This document shows positions 12,763 through 21,612 of a stretch of 64,000 bases of DNA, in pieces. This DNA comes from Paragemmobacter straminiformis (lineage in GTDB: Bacteria; Pseudomonadota; Alphaproteobacteria; Rhodobacterales; Rhodobacteraceae). The stretch lies in the NCBI RefSeq assembly GCF_014243445.1, contig NZ_JACLQD010000002.1, forward strand, positions 186,001-250,000. Direction: 5' to 3'. How positions within the stretch are numbered: position 1 is the stretch's first letter; every line of letters begins with the position of its first letter. The notes beneath the pieces were generated by a model. The model was not told the origin of the DNA. It did not search any database and saw only the letters and a list, made by a program, of their open reading frames with translations. Both the position numbers and the translations under genes were made by a program.

Positions 12763-14397
12763 ATGGGCGTTCTGACCGTGATCGAGGTTTCGGGAGACCT
12801 TACCGCTGCGCGGCGGTCGGCCCTTGCTGCGGAGTTGGCGCAGGCGGGTGGGGCGGTGCTGCTGCGGATCGCCTCGGCCGGGCTGCCCGAGGCGGAATTG
12901 GGCGTGGCTGCGGCCGTTGCCGAGGTGGCGGCGCTGTGCGAGGCCATCGAAAACCGCACCGCTGCCGTTGTTGCCGTTTTGTCGGGTCAGGTGCGCGGGG
13001 CTGCGCTGGAGCTGGCCCTTGCCGCCGGGGCACGGGTTGCGCGACAGGGCGCGGCCTTCGGATTTTCCGACGCGGGGCTGGGGCTGGTGCCGGGGGCCGG
13101 CGCGACGCAGCGCCTGCCGCGGCTGGTCGGTGCGGCCGAGGCTTTGCGCATGTTGCAGGACGGGGCCGAGGTCGATGCCGTGACGGCGTTTGCGACCGGA
13201 TTGGTCGATGCGCTGGCCGAAGGCGACGGAGTGCAGGATGCCGTCCGGCTGGCGGGGGCGCTGCCTTTGCGCAAGGGCATTCGGGACGGGCGGGCCTATC
13301 TGGCCACGGTCGCGGCGGCGCGGGGGGCGGCCAGAACGCCGGCACAGGCGCGCATCGTCGATTGCGTCGAGGCGGCGTTGATGCTGCCGCACGGGCCGGG
13401 TCTGGCCTTTGAGCGGGTGACCTTCGAGGACCTGTGCGCCAGTGCGGAAACGCAGGGTTTGCTTCATGCGCGGCGGGCCTTTGCCGTGGCGGCGGACGCG
13501 GCTGTGCCGGTGGCGCGGCTGGGCATCTGGGGGGCTGCGGCACCTGCGGTGGGCCTTGCGGTGGCGGCGCTGCGGGCGGGGCTGGAAGTGCAGCTTGCCG
13601 CCGAAAGCCGCGAGGCGGTGGTCAAGGCGCTTGCCGATGTGGCCGAGCGGCAGGAGGCCGAGGTTCAGGCGGGCCGGATGCTGCCCGAGGCGCGCGAGGC
13701 GGAATGGGCGCGGCTATTGCCGCAGGTCGGGGCCGCAGGGTTGGCGGGCGTCGATCTGACCGTGATGACCGAGGCGGGCGCCGTGGCGGGGCCGCGTCTC
13801 GCCTATGGCGTGGCGCTGGCGGATGTGCCGGTGCTGACGCGGTTCGAAAGCCTTGCCGAGATTGCCGCCAATGGCGCGGCCCCCGACCATGTGGCGCGCG
13901 GCGCGGGCCTTGCGCGGGCTTTGGGCTGGGTGCCGGTCGTCACGCGGCAGGGGGGGCCGGTGGTGTTGCGTCTGGCGACCGCCTTGGCCGAGGCCGTCGC
14001 TTGGGTCGAGGCGCAGGCGGCCGCACAGGACGCAGGGCGGGGAGTCGGGCGGGCCGCACTGGCGCAATCGCTGGCGGCGCAGGGCATCGCGGGCGAGGGT
14101 GCCGCGCGGGCCGGAGTGGCGGACGGGATTGCGCTGCGCTGTCTTGCGGCCCTTGCGAACGAGGGGGCGCGTCTGGTCGGAGAGGGGATCGCGCCGAGTG
14201 CCGCGCATGTCGATGCGGTGGCCATTGCCGCAGGGCTGATGGCGCGCTGGACCGGCGGGCCGATGCATCAGGCCAACCGTCGCGGGCTGATGGTGCTGCG
14301 GCGCGACCTGCGGGGCTGGGCCGCTGACGATGCGGCCCTGTGGACCCCCGCGCCGCTGATCGACGCGCTGATCGCCGAGGGGCGCGGGTTTACTTGA
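12763..14397 (+). CDS. Degenerate FadB/FadJ-like enoyl-CoA hydratase/3-hydroxyacyl-CoA dehydrogenase homologue
   Basis: A 544-residue protein with the domain order of FadB/FadJ but about 150 residues shorter. The crotonase part (about 1-190) has LELALAAGARVA and GLGLVPGAGATQRLPRLVG. The first catalytic glutamate is kept, but the second position reads Asp (FSDAGLG instead of PExxLG). The Rossmann motif is eroded (LGIWGAAAPAVGLA), and I see no His-Glu pair of the dehydrogenase. The C-terminal part (CLAALANEGARLVGEG, GGPMHQAN) still fits the dehydrogenase fold. It may be inactive, specialised, or regulatory. The start at 12763 is a judgement; 12709 is possible. Confidence 0.72.
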   Translation: MGVLTVIEVSGDLTAARRSALAAELAQAGGAVLLRIASAGLPEAELGVAAAVAEVAALCEAIENRTAAVVAVLSGQVRGAALELALAAGARVARQGAAFGFSDAGLGLVPGAGATQRLPRLVGAAEALRMLQDGAEVDAVTAFATGLVDALAEGDGVQDAVRLAGALPLRKGIRDGRAYLATVAAARGAARTPAQARIVDCVEAALMLPHGPGLAFERVTFEDLCASAETQGLLHARRAFAVAADAAVPVARLGIWGAAAPAVGLAVAALRAGLEVQLAAESREAVVKALADVAERQEAEVQAGRMLPEAREAEWARLLPQVGAAGLAGVDLTVMTEAGAVAGPRLAYGVALADVPVLTRFESLAEIAANGAAPDHVARGAGLARALGWVPVVTRQGGPVVLRLATALAEAVAWVEAQAAAQDAGRGVGRAALAQSLAAQGIAGEGAARAGVADGIALRCLAALANEGARLVGEGIAPSAAHVDAVAIAAGLMARWTGGPMHQANRRGLMVLRRDLRGWAADDAALWTPAPLIDALIAEGRGFT

Positions 14398-14605
14398 GGA
14401 TCACGCCGACGATCACCAGCATCAGCCCGAAGAACGACAGCGCCAGCGCGCCGAGGTTGATGGCGACCACCTTTTGCAGGCGCTTGCGGATTTCGTCGTC
14501 CGGCAGGCCCGATTTGCGGGCCTTGAAGGCCAGCGCGATGCACCAGCCCAAACCCGCCACCCCGACGAGCGACAGGACCGCGCCGCTCCAGATCAGATAG
14601 TCCAT
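14390..14605 (-). CDS. Small two-helix membrane protein
   Basis: A 71-residue protein with two hydrophobic helices (about 5-27 and 46-68) joined by a polar loop rich in Lys and Arg (KARKSGLPDDEIRKRLQKV). It starts at MDYLIW. Its 3' end overlaps the end of the convergent FadB-like gene by eight bases. No family name can be given with certainty; similar small proteins are common in Rhodobacterales. Confidence 0.7.
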   Translation of the reverse strand: MDYLIWSGAVLSLVGVAGLGWCIALAFKARKSGLPDDEIRKRLQKVVAINLGALALSFFGLMLVIVGVILK

Positions 14606-14744
14606 GCCATGCGCCCCTGCTTTTCCGCCCCCGCACCTAGCGCGGGTGCCCTTGCGAGGCAAGATGGCAGCCGCTGCCGCTTGAACCCGACGGGGCAGGC
14701 GGGGTAGGGAGGGGGCGCGCGTTTTCCCCTTTTGCCATGAGGCC

Positions 14745-15002
14745 ATGATGAGCGACCCCAACGACGCCTATAACGTCACCGCCGACGAGCTGCGCCAGTT
14801 CATCGAACGCTACGAGCAGCTTGAAAGCGAGAAGAAGGACGTGGCCGAGCAGCAGAAAGAGCTGATGGCCGAAGCCAAGGGGCGCGGCTATGACACCAAG
14901 GTGCTGCGCAAGGTCGTGGCGCTGCGCAAGCGCAAGCCAGACGAGATTGCCGAGGAAGAAGCGGTTCTCGAGATGTACAAGCAGGCGCTTGGCATGACCT
15001 GA
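14745..15002 (+). CDS. gapR: GapR nucleoid-associated protein (DUF2312)
   Basis: An 85-residue helical, charged protein with the full DUF2312 pattern: LRQFIERYEQLESEKKDV, then GYDTKVLRKVVALRKRKPDE and a C-terminal helix. In Caulobacter, GapR clamps overtwisted DNA ahead of replication and transcription. Length and residues agree with the family. Two consecutive ATG codons (14745, 14748) are possible starts. It is monocistronic and is convergent with the exopolysaccharide genes. Confidence 0.93.
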   Translation: MMSDPNDAYNVTADELRQFIERYEQLESEKKDVAEQQKELMAEAKGRGYDTKVLRKVVALRKRKPDEIAEEEAVLEMYKQALGMT

Positions 15003-15064
15003 CGGAGCGCCGCGCCTGTGCCGCGCCTGCCGTGCTTGCCGCGCGGGGCGCGGGGGGCGTGGGC

Positions 15065-16237
15065 CTAGGCGGTGTCGCGCGCCGATATCGTGCGGGCGAC
15101 GGTGCGGGCGATCTTGCCTGCGACGATATCCCAGTCGAACCGCGTGGTGGCGCGGGCAAGGCCTGCATCGCCCAAGCGGCGGCGAAGGGGCGCATCGGTG
15201 CAAAGATCCTCCATCGCGCGGGCGAGGGCCGCGCTGTCGCCCGGCGGAAACAGCCGGCCTGTCACGCCCTCTTCGACGATTTCGTCAAGCGGGGGCTGGT
15301 CGGGGCAGAGGCAGGGCAGGCCCTGCGACATGGCCTCGATCAGCACATCGCCCCATGTCTCGAAGCGCGAGGCGATGACGAAGGCGTCCGAGCTGCGGAA
15401 CAGGCTGGCGAAGAGCGCGGGGTCGGGTGCCGCATGGACGGTGACGCCCTGTGGCAGGTCGGGCGGTGCATCTGCGGTGACCATGACCAGTTCCGCGAAA
15501 GGCTGGCGCGCGCGCAGGCGGCGGAAGGCATCGAGGACGATATCCCCGCCCTTGCGCAGGAAGGATTTGCCGACGAAGAGAAAGCGGACAGGGCGGTCGG
15601 GCGGGTTACGGTCGGCCGCTGCGGGCGGAAGCGGCAGGTTCGAGCCGCCGCCGACCACCTCGATCCGGTCCGGTGCGATGCCGTAATCGCCGGTGATGGC
15701 GTCGGCGACGAAGCGGCTGCGGACGCAGATGGCGGCAAGCCCCTCCATCGCGCGCTGTTCCTGTGCGATGCGCCGCGCGGACAAGGCACCGTCTAGCGGG
15801 TGGCGCAGGCGGTTGGCCAGACGGGCGGTCAGGGCTGTGGTGTAGTCGGTGTAGGTGATGACGGGCGCGCCGCCGGAATGGCGTGCGGCATCGAATTTCA
15901 GCCCGAAGGTCACGAAGCAATCGACCGGCGCGCCCTGCTGCCGGACCTTTGCCGCGAAGGCTTTGCCATAGGCGTCGAAGGTGGCGGGATGGCTGTAGAA
16001 GGTCTCGCGCCAGATGCGGGTGTCGGGGCGGAAGGCGCGGGCCATGCAGAGCGCGCGCCGCCATCCCCAGATGTCGACATCCCAGAACTCGACCTGCGGC
16101 AGGTGGCGGCGCAGGGCGGCGAAGGCCGAGCCGTATTTGACGCCTTGCAGACCCTTGGAGCTGCCCTGCACCAGCACGACCACGCGCCGCGCCGCGGTTG
16201 CAGGATCGCCATCGGGCAGGGCGGGGGGCTGCGACAT
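15065..16237 (-). CDS. GT4-family glycosyltransferase
   Basis: A 390-residue glycosyltransferase group 1 protein with GT-B fold. The C-terminal donor site is seen in VRFLFVGKSFLRKGGDIVLDAF and the E-x7-E motif in RFETWGDVLIEAMSQGLP. The N-terminal acceptor half begins VVVLVQGSSKGLQGVKYGSA. It is the last gene of a minus-strand run of four glycosyltransferases and follows the GT2 gene by five bases. A role in building an exopolysaccharide or capsule repeat unit is inferred from the flippase, Wzz-like and Wzy-like genes nearby. The sugar is unknown. Confidence 0.87.
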   Translation of the reverse strand: MSQPPALPDGDPATAARRVVVLVQGSSKGLQGVKYGSAFAALRRHLPQVEFWDVDIWGWRRALCMARAFRPDTRIWRETFYSHPATFDAYGKAFAAKVRQQGAPVDCFVTFGLKFDAARHSGGAPVITYTDYTTALTARLANRLRHPLDGALSARRIAQEQRAMEGLAAICVRSRFVADAITGDYGIAPDRIEVVGGGSNLPLPPAAADRNPPDRPVRFLFVGKSFLRKGGDIVLDAFRRLRARQPFAELVMVTADAPPDLPQGVTVHAAPDPALFASLFRSSDAFVIASRFETWGDVLIEAMSQGLPCLCPDQPPLDEIVEEGVTGRLFPPGDSAALARAMEDLCTDAPLRRRLGDAGLARATTRFDWDIVAGKIARTVARTISARDTA

Positions 16238-16242
16238 GGCCT

Positions 16243-17388
16243 TCAGTTCCTGACCGGATTCCAGAGGGTGCTGCGATGGCCCGCGACATAGCGGACCAGT
16301 CCGGCGGCCATTGCGGCGTTGGACATGGCGAAAAAGAAAAGCTGACGGACGAGCGGCAATTTGCGGAACGGCAGGAAAAGGGCGGCCGCAAGGATCACGG
16401 CGTAGCCCGCAAGCTGGAGGGTCGCGGCAAAGGCGTAGAACCCGCCCCGTCCGGCAAGGGCGAGATTGGCAAGACAGCAGACCAGCAGCAGGAAGGGTGT
16501 CAGGCGGCGCAGGAATTTATGCGAGAAAAGCTGCCAGGCGTAAAAGCCGTGGTTCAGCGGGTTCAGCAACTGCCGGTGCGCCATCAGCGCGCGCCATCCG
16601 CGTTCGGTCGAGCGGATGCGGCGGCCCATCTCGCGGCGGGCGCGTTCGGTCACCTGCTCGGTCGCGATCACGCGCGGATCGAAGGCGAGGCGGCTGCCCG
16701 AGGCCACGACGCGGACGGAATTGTAGAAATCGTCGGCGCAATCGTCGCGGAAGGGGGCCACGAACTCCTTGCGGATCGCGTAGAACGAGCCTTGGGCCGA
16801 GACCGCCCCGCCAAGCCGCGTTTCGGCGCGTTTGAGGGCCTGGTCATAGGTCCAGTAGAAGCCCTCGCCCTTGCCGATGGAGCCTGCCTTGGCGGTATCG
16901 ACGCGGATTTCGCCGCAGAGGCCGCCGATGGCCGGATCGGAGAAGCAGTCGGCCATCGCGGCAAGCGCGCCGGGCGCGACAAGGCTGTTGGCATCGGTGA
17001 AGATGACGATCTCGCCCGTTGCGAGCGGCAGGATGCGGTTGAGGGCGAGCGCCTTGCCGCTGCGGCCTTCGGGCACGACAAGCGTGACGCGGGGATCGGT
17101 GATCCGGCGCAGCTCGTCAACCGTGCGGTCGGTCGAGCCGTCGGAGACGACGACGACCTGCACGTCAAAGCCGCCCTCGTCGGCAAGGGCGAGGCAGTTC
17201 GCCACCTTGTCGCGGATGCAGGCTTCCTCGTTATGCGCGGCGACGAGGAAGGAAAACGAGGCCGGACGCGGGCCGGTCGGCTGCGCGTCGCGACCCAAGA
17301 GGCGGGCCAGCACCAGCAGGGCCAGCGGATAGCCCGCGATGACATAGACGAGCAGGGCAAGGCTGATCCAGAACAGGGCTGCGGTCAT
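16243..17388 (-). CDS. GT2-family membrane glycosyltransferase
   Basis: A 381-residue protein with an N-terminal membrane anchor, a GT-A catalytic domain and about three C-terminal membrane helices. Motifs in order: FLVAAHNEE, VVVVSDGSTDRT, IFTDANSLV, the acceptor region QGSFYAIRKE, and RRIRSTERGW in the place of the QxxRW motif. This architecture is that of processive or lipid-linked-sugar GT2 enzymes. Its start overlaps the stop of the GT4 gene before it (17385-17388), so the genes are coupled. Confidence 0.88.
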   Translation of the reverse strand: MTAALFWISLALLVYVIAGYPLALLVLARLLGRDAQPTGPRPASFSFLVAAHNEEACIRDKVANCLALADEGGFDVQVVVVSDGSTDRTVDELRRITDPRVTLVVPEGRSGKALALNRILPLATGEIVIFTDANSLVAPGALAAMADCFSDPAIGGLCGEIRVDTAKAGSIGKGEGFYWTYDQALKRAETRLGGAVSAQGSFYAIRKEFVAPFRDDCADDFYNSVRVVASGSRLAFDPRVIATEQVTERARREMGRRIRSTERGWRALMAHRQLLNPLNHGFYAWQLFSHKFLRRLTPFLLLVCCLANLALAGRGGFYAFAATLQLAGYAVILAAALFLPFRKLPLVRQLFFFAMSNAAMAAGLVRYVAGHRSTLWNPVRN

Positions 17389-18590
17389 CGGCTGTTCTCT
17401 TCTATCAGCCGCAGCAGGTCGGCGGCGTTGTTGTCGAGGTTGTATTCGTCAAGCACTTGCGCCCTGCCGCGCGCGGCAAGCGCCTGTGCCGCGGGGTAGG
17501 CGTCAAGGACCTGCGTGATGCGGGCGGCAAGGTCGGCGGCATCGCCGGGGGTGAAGAGAAAGCCGGTCTTGCCGTGCTGGACCAGTTCGGGAATGCCCGA
17601 CAGGCGCGAGGCGATGACGGGCGCTTCGGCGGCGAGGGCTTCCATCGAGACGACCGGAATGCCTTCGGAGCGGTTCAGGCTGTCGGTGATCGAGGGGATG
17701 ACGACGAGGTGGGCGGAATACATGGCGGCCTTGACCTCGGCCATCGTGGCCGGGCCGTGGAAGGTGACGCGGCCGGGCAGGGTGCGGGTGGCGAGCTGTT
17801 GCAACTGCGCCATTTCGGGGCCGCCGCCGTGAACGTTCAGGTGCCAGTCGGGCCGTGCGGCCAGACGGGCGAGGGCGTGCAGAAGGATGTCGACACCCTT
17901 GCGCGGCAAAAGGGCGCCGACGAAGGTGATGTTGAAATCCGTGTCCGCCGCCTTGGGCTGGCGTTCGGGGGCAGGGAAGCGGGCAGGATCGACGCCGCAG
18001 CGGATGACGCGCAGCTTGGCGCTGTCAAAGCCGGGGATGCGGGCGAGAAAATCGCGGTTGAAGTCGGAAATGGTGCGCACGAAGCGCGCCTTGCGGGATT
18101 TCTCGGCCAGCAGGCTTTGCGACACGAAGATGTCGTACATATGGGCCGAAAAGCTGAAGGGCAGGCCGGACAATTCCGCAGCAATCCATGCCGCCGTTGC
18201 CGGATGGGTGGCGAATTCGGCGTGGATATGGTCGATCCCTTCGGCCCGCGCATAGGCGGCGAGGGCTGCGGATTTGGGCAGGATGGCAAAGCTTTCGGCA
18301 AGGCGGCGCGGCTCGCGCCACATCTCGGCGACCAGTTTGGCGGTGATGGTCGCCATTCTGACCGGATGGCGCAGCAGGGCGGCCAGAAAGGGGCCAAGCG
18401 GCAGCCAGGGAAAGGTGAAGCCGCGCTCGACCACGGGCCGCGCCTCGTCATGGACGATTTCGGCGTGGCGGAAGGGTTTGAGGTGGAACACCCGCGCGTC
18501 ATGCCCTTGGCGCAGGTAATGCAGCACATTCGCGATGGCGAAGGTTTCGGTGATCTTGGGAAACTCGCTGACGACGACAAGGATTTTCAT
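17385..18590 (-). CDS. GT4-family glycosyltransferase (WcaL-like)
   Basis: A 401-residue GT-B glycosyltransferase that opens MKILVVVSEFPKITETFA, the start typical of colanic-acid WcaL/AmsK-type enzymes. It has DHIHAEFATHPATAAWI in the acceptor half, and FVGALLPRKGVDILLHAL and the E-x7-E motif EGIPVVSMEALA in the donor half. Both ends overlap neighbours by four bases. It probably adds one sugar of the repeat unit. Confidence 0.88.
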   Translation of the reverse strand: MKILVVVSEFPKITETFAIANVLHYLRQGHDARVFHLKPFRHAEIVHDEARPVVERGFTFPWLPLGPFLAALLRHPVRMATITAKLVAEMWREPRRLAESFAILPKSAALAAYARAEGIDHIHAEFATHPATAAWIAAELSGLPFSFSAHMYDIFVSQSLLAEKSRKARFVRTISDFNRDFLARIPGFDSAKLRVIRCGVDPARFPAPERQPKAADTDFNITFVGALLPRKGVDILLHALARLAARPDWHLNVHGGGPEMAQLQQLATRTLPGRVTFHGPATMAEVKAAMYSAHLVVIPSITDSLNRSEGIPVVSMEALAAEAPVIASRLSGIPELVQHGKTGFLFTPGDAADLAARITQVLDAYPAAQALAARGRAQVLDEYNLDNNAADLLRLIEENSR

Positions 18591-19732
18591 ATGTCCGCTC
18601 CGGCAAGGCGGCTTGGTCCCGTTGCGGGGGAGGGGGGAAGAAGGACGGAAAGGTATTGGTCGATGATGTGGTCGGTGTCGAAGCGGGCCAGCATGGCATC
18701 GGAGGCGGGCGGCAGCGGTCGGGCAAGGCTTTCGCGGATCGCCTCGGCAAGGGCGGGCGCGTCCCCCACGGGCACGAGCCTGCCCCAGCGCCCCTGTTCG
18801 AGGATTTCATCCGGTCCGGTCGGGCAATCGGTGGCGACGACCGGCGTGCCGACCGCCAGCGATTCGAGCAGAACGCCGGGCAGGCCCTCCCAGCGCGAGG
18901 ACAGGACGAAAAGATCGGCGGCGGCGAGTTCGACGGGCAGCGACGGGACGAAACCGGGAAGCGAGACGCGCGCGCCAAGGCCAAGGTCGTTCACCTGCGC
19001 CTGAAGCGCCGGGCGGTCGGGGCCTTCGCCAAAGATGACGAGCCGCGCGGGCGAGGTCTGCGCGAGAAGGGCGAAGGCGCGCAGGAGGGTGGGGAAATCC
19101 TTTTGCGGTGCAAGGCGCCCTGCGGCCACGAGGACCGGGGTTGTCCTGTCGCGCAGCCACGGATGGCGGGGCGGGGTTGCGGCCATGTCGCGCAGATGGC
19201 CAAGCGGCAGCGGGTTGTAGATCGTGCGGCGCCGGTCGGCGGGCAGGGCAAGGGCGGCGGCGAATTCGTCCTGCATGGCGCGCGAGACAAAGGTGACGCA
19301 GGCCGCACGCGGATAGAGCAGCCGCGCCAGCGCCCGCTTTGCCGCACGCTTCGCGCGGCTGCCCGATGCGAGCATCATGGTGATGCTGTTGTGTTCGGCC
19401 ACGACGATCCGCGGGGCGCCGCGCGCAAGACGGGCCGCGACGAGCGTGGCCAGATTGGCATGGGTCAGCGCCGACAGGACCGCATCGGGGCGATCGGTGC
19501 GGAAATGGCGGACCAGCGCCGGAATGGCGCGACCGAAGCGCGGCACGTCGAGGTCGAGAAGCCGGACCCCGGCCGAAAGATCGGCAAGGCAGGGGCCTTT
19601 GGCCTGACCTGCGATCATGGTCGTGTCAAAGCCGCGCGCTGCAAAGGCGTTGGCAAGGGTGACCATGATCCGTTCGGCACCGCCGCCTCCGAAATCGGGA
19701 AGCACGAGGGAAAGCTTTGGCGTCACCGCCAT
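18587..19732 (-). CDS. GT4-family glycosyltransferase
   Basis: A 381-residue GT-B enzyme with the glycine-rich N-terminus VLPDFGGGGAERIMVTLANA, donor-site VLVAAGRLAPQKDFPTLLRAF and E-x7-E motif WEGLPGVLLESLAVGTPVV. The ATG at 19732 is chosen because AGGA precedes it and the family begins there; the frame stays open upstream without family sequence. It heads the four-gene glycosyltransferase operon, with a GTTAA-N6-TTAAC dyad 55-70 bases upstream. Confidence 0.87.
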   Translation of the reverse strand: MAVTPKLSLVLPDFGGGGAERIMVTLANAFAARGFDTTMIAGQAKGPCLADLSAGVRLLDLDVPRFGRAIPALVRHFRTDRPDAVLSALTHANLATLVAARLARGAPRIVVAEHNSITMMLASGSRAKRAAKRALARLLYPRAACVTFVSRAMQDEFAAALALPADRRRTIYNPLPLGHLRDMAATPPRHPWLRDRTTPVLVAAGRLAPQKDFPTLLRAFALLAQTSPARLVIFGEGPDRPALQAQVNDLGLGARVSLPGFVPSLPVELAAADLFVLSSRWEGLPGVLLESLAVGTPVVATDCPTGPDEILEQGRWGRLVPVGDAPALAEAIRESLARPLPPASDAMLARFDTDHIIDQYLSVLLPPSPATGPSRLAGADI

Positions 19733-19786
19733 GATGGGTCCTGACACGAGACTACGATGCTTTTTCTGCAACGACAGGGGGGTGGT

Positions 19787-19802
19787 GTTAAAGTAAATTA
19801 AC
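19787..19802. promoter_or_regulatory. GTTAA-N6-TTAAC dyad (CtrA-like) before the glycosyltransferase operon
   Basis: GTTAAAGTAAATTAAC has perfect GTTAA and TTAAC arms, in an AT-rich gap within GC-rich DNA. The same arm sequence and spacing occur at 21524-21539 and 29648-29663. CtrA of Caulobacter binds TTAA-N7-TTAAC, one base wider. Confidence 0.5.
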
Positions 19803-19885
19803 AAATCCCGATGGTGATTTGCGCCCGAGTGTTGCTGCCGGATGCTGGAAAGTGCCGTTGCCGGGGCGGTATGCCGCACGACGCC

Positions 19886-21412
19886 TTATCGCTTTGCCCG
19901 TTCCTTGCGCCGGCGTGACGCAATTTTGAGCAGCATGCGGGCGGCCATGGTTTCGATGCCGTCCGGCTTTCCCCTGAGCTGCCAGATCAGCCAGAGCGTG
20001 CCGCAATAGGCGGCGAGGCCACCGGATCCGGCAGCGAGAAGCCGCAGAAGATGAAGCGGGTGCCAGCGTTGCGCGATATCGGGCATGGCCGCAAGGATCA
20101 GGCCGGAGGCGAGGCCGAGCATTGCCGTCGCTGTCGCGATGCGCAGGACGCCGGAGGCCACCTCGCGCCAGTTTCCGGTCACGTCGCGGGCCGCGACGAC
20201 GAAGGAATAGGCGCAGGAGACGGCCGTGGTCAGGACCACCGCCACGGCGACACCGCCAAGGCCGAAGGTCTGCGCGGCGAAGGCGACGCTGGGGATGAAC
20301 ACGGCCAGCCCGATGGCCTGACGCAGGGCCACGAGGCGGGTGTGGCCCGCCGCGAGGATCGAGCTTGCCGGTGCGGCGGCGGCGATGCCGAAAAGGGCGT
20401 TGGCGCTGAAGAGTTGCAGGAAGAAGGTCGTCGGCGCCCATGCCGCACCCAAGGCGAAGGACACGAGGTCTTTGGCACAGAGGGCGAGCAGCAGGCTTGC
20501 CGGTGCGCCGATCAGAAGTGCCGCCTGCGTGGCCGAGGACAGGGTTGCAAAGGCCAGCACGGCGCGCGCGCCTGCATCGTGGCGGTGGTCGTGGCTGACG
20601 AATTTCGAGAACAGCGCGACACGGAAGGCGCTGGCAAGTTCGGTCCCGATCAGTTCGGCCAGCATCTTTGCGAGGTAGTAGGGGCCAAGCGCCGCCGCAC
20701 CGGCGTATTTGCCGATCAGGAAGACATCGGCCCTGAGCAGGATCTGGAACAGGACGTTCTGCACCATGAGCCATGCCGAATGCTGGCCGATGTCGCCCAG
20801 TGTCGTAAGGCCCAGCCGCGGGCGGCGCGGGTGCATCATGTAGCTGACCAGCACATCGACCATCCGCTGCACGACATAGCCGATCACCACGGCCCAGAAG
20901 CTTTGCGTCAGGATGGCTATGACCACCGAAACGACAAGCGCCACGAGGCGGCTTGCCACGTTCGCGATGAACACCTTGCGGAAATCCATCTCTTTGAAGA
21001 ACTGCGCCATGCCGACGTTGACGAAGCCGCCGATGGCAAGCGACAGGGCCAGCAGGTAAAGCGGGGCGATGAGCTTGGGATCGCCGTAGAAAGCCCCGAT
21101 CCACGGCGCGCCAAGGGCAAGGCCCGTCCCGCAGAGCAGGCCACGGATGATCTGGAGCGTCCAAGCCGTGTCGTAAAGACCGTCGTCCTGATCGCGCGAA
21201 CGGATGAGCGAGAAGTTGACCTTCATGTCGGTGATCGCCTCGACGAAGAGGACGATGCTCATCACGAGGACCGCATGGCCAAAGTCGGCGGGCAGGAGGA
21301 TGGCCGAAAGCACCATCGTCCGCCCCACGCCGAGGGCGCGCGCGACCCAGCGGGAGCCGACAAGCCAGCCAACCGCCCGGCCAAGGGGGCGCTCTGCCGT
21401 TCCATCGTTCAC
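19886..21412 (-). CDS. Oligosaccharide flippase (Wzx/MOP family)
   Basis: About 508 residues with 12-14 membrane helices and the features of the polysaccharide-specific MOP/Wzx branch (SRWVARALGVGRTMVLSAILLP, FGHAVLVMSIVLFVEAITDMK). It should move lipid-linked repeat units across the inner membrane. No ATG lies near the N-terminus: I use the GTG at 21412 with GGGGA eight bases before it; a TTG at 21433 is the alternative. It is separated from the glycosyltransferase operon by 153 bases and is divergent from the Wzz/Wzy-like genes. Confidence 0.85.
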   Translation of the reverse strand: MNDGTAERPLGRAVGWLVGSRWVARALGVGRTMVLSAILLPADFGHAVLVMSIVLFVEAITDMKVNFSLIRSRDQDDGLYDTAWTLQIIRGLLCGTGLALGAPWIGAFYGDPKLIAPLYLLALSLAIGGFVNVGMAQFFKEMDFRKVFIANVASRLVALVVSVVIAILTQSFWAVVIGYVVQRMVDVLVSYMMHPRRPRLGLTTLGDIGQHSAWLMVQNVLFQILLRADVFLIGKYAGAAALGPYYLAKMLAELIGTELASAFRVALFSKFVSHDHRHDAGARAVLAFATLSSATQAALLIGAPASLLLALCAKDLVSFALGAAWAPTTFFLQLFSANALFGIAAAAPASSILAAGHTRLVALRQAIGLAVFIPSVAFAAQTFGLGGVAVAVVLTTAVSCAYSFVVAARDVTGNWREVASGVLRIATATAMLGLASGLILAAMPDIAQRWHPLHLLRLLAAGSGGLAAYCGTLWLIWQLRGKPDGIETMAARMLLKIASRRRKERAKR

Positions 21413-21523
21413 GGCCGGGTTCCCCGTTTGCAACCGGATGCCACTTTTTGCGCCTTTTGGACCATGCCGACACGAATTCGGCAGCGTTACAGACCGAGGG
21501 AGTCACCTCGATTAAATTTGTAT

Positions 21524-21539
21524 GTTAAGCAAGTTTAAT
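21524..21539. promoter_or_regulatory. GTTAA-N6-TTAAT dyad (CtrA-like) between flippase and beta-helix genes
   Basis: GTTAAGCAAGTTTAAT differs from the other two sites only in the last base. An additional TTAA lies at 21512-21515. The site sits 112-127 bases before the flippase start and 74-89 bases before the beta-helix start, so it could serve both divergent promoters. Confidence 0.45.
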
Positions 21540-21612
21540 AGATATATTTCAGGTGATTTCGAGGGGGATCGTAGCGGTGTTGAAGGTGTTGGGCAAAGTG
21601 GCAGGCGGCCGG

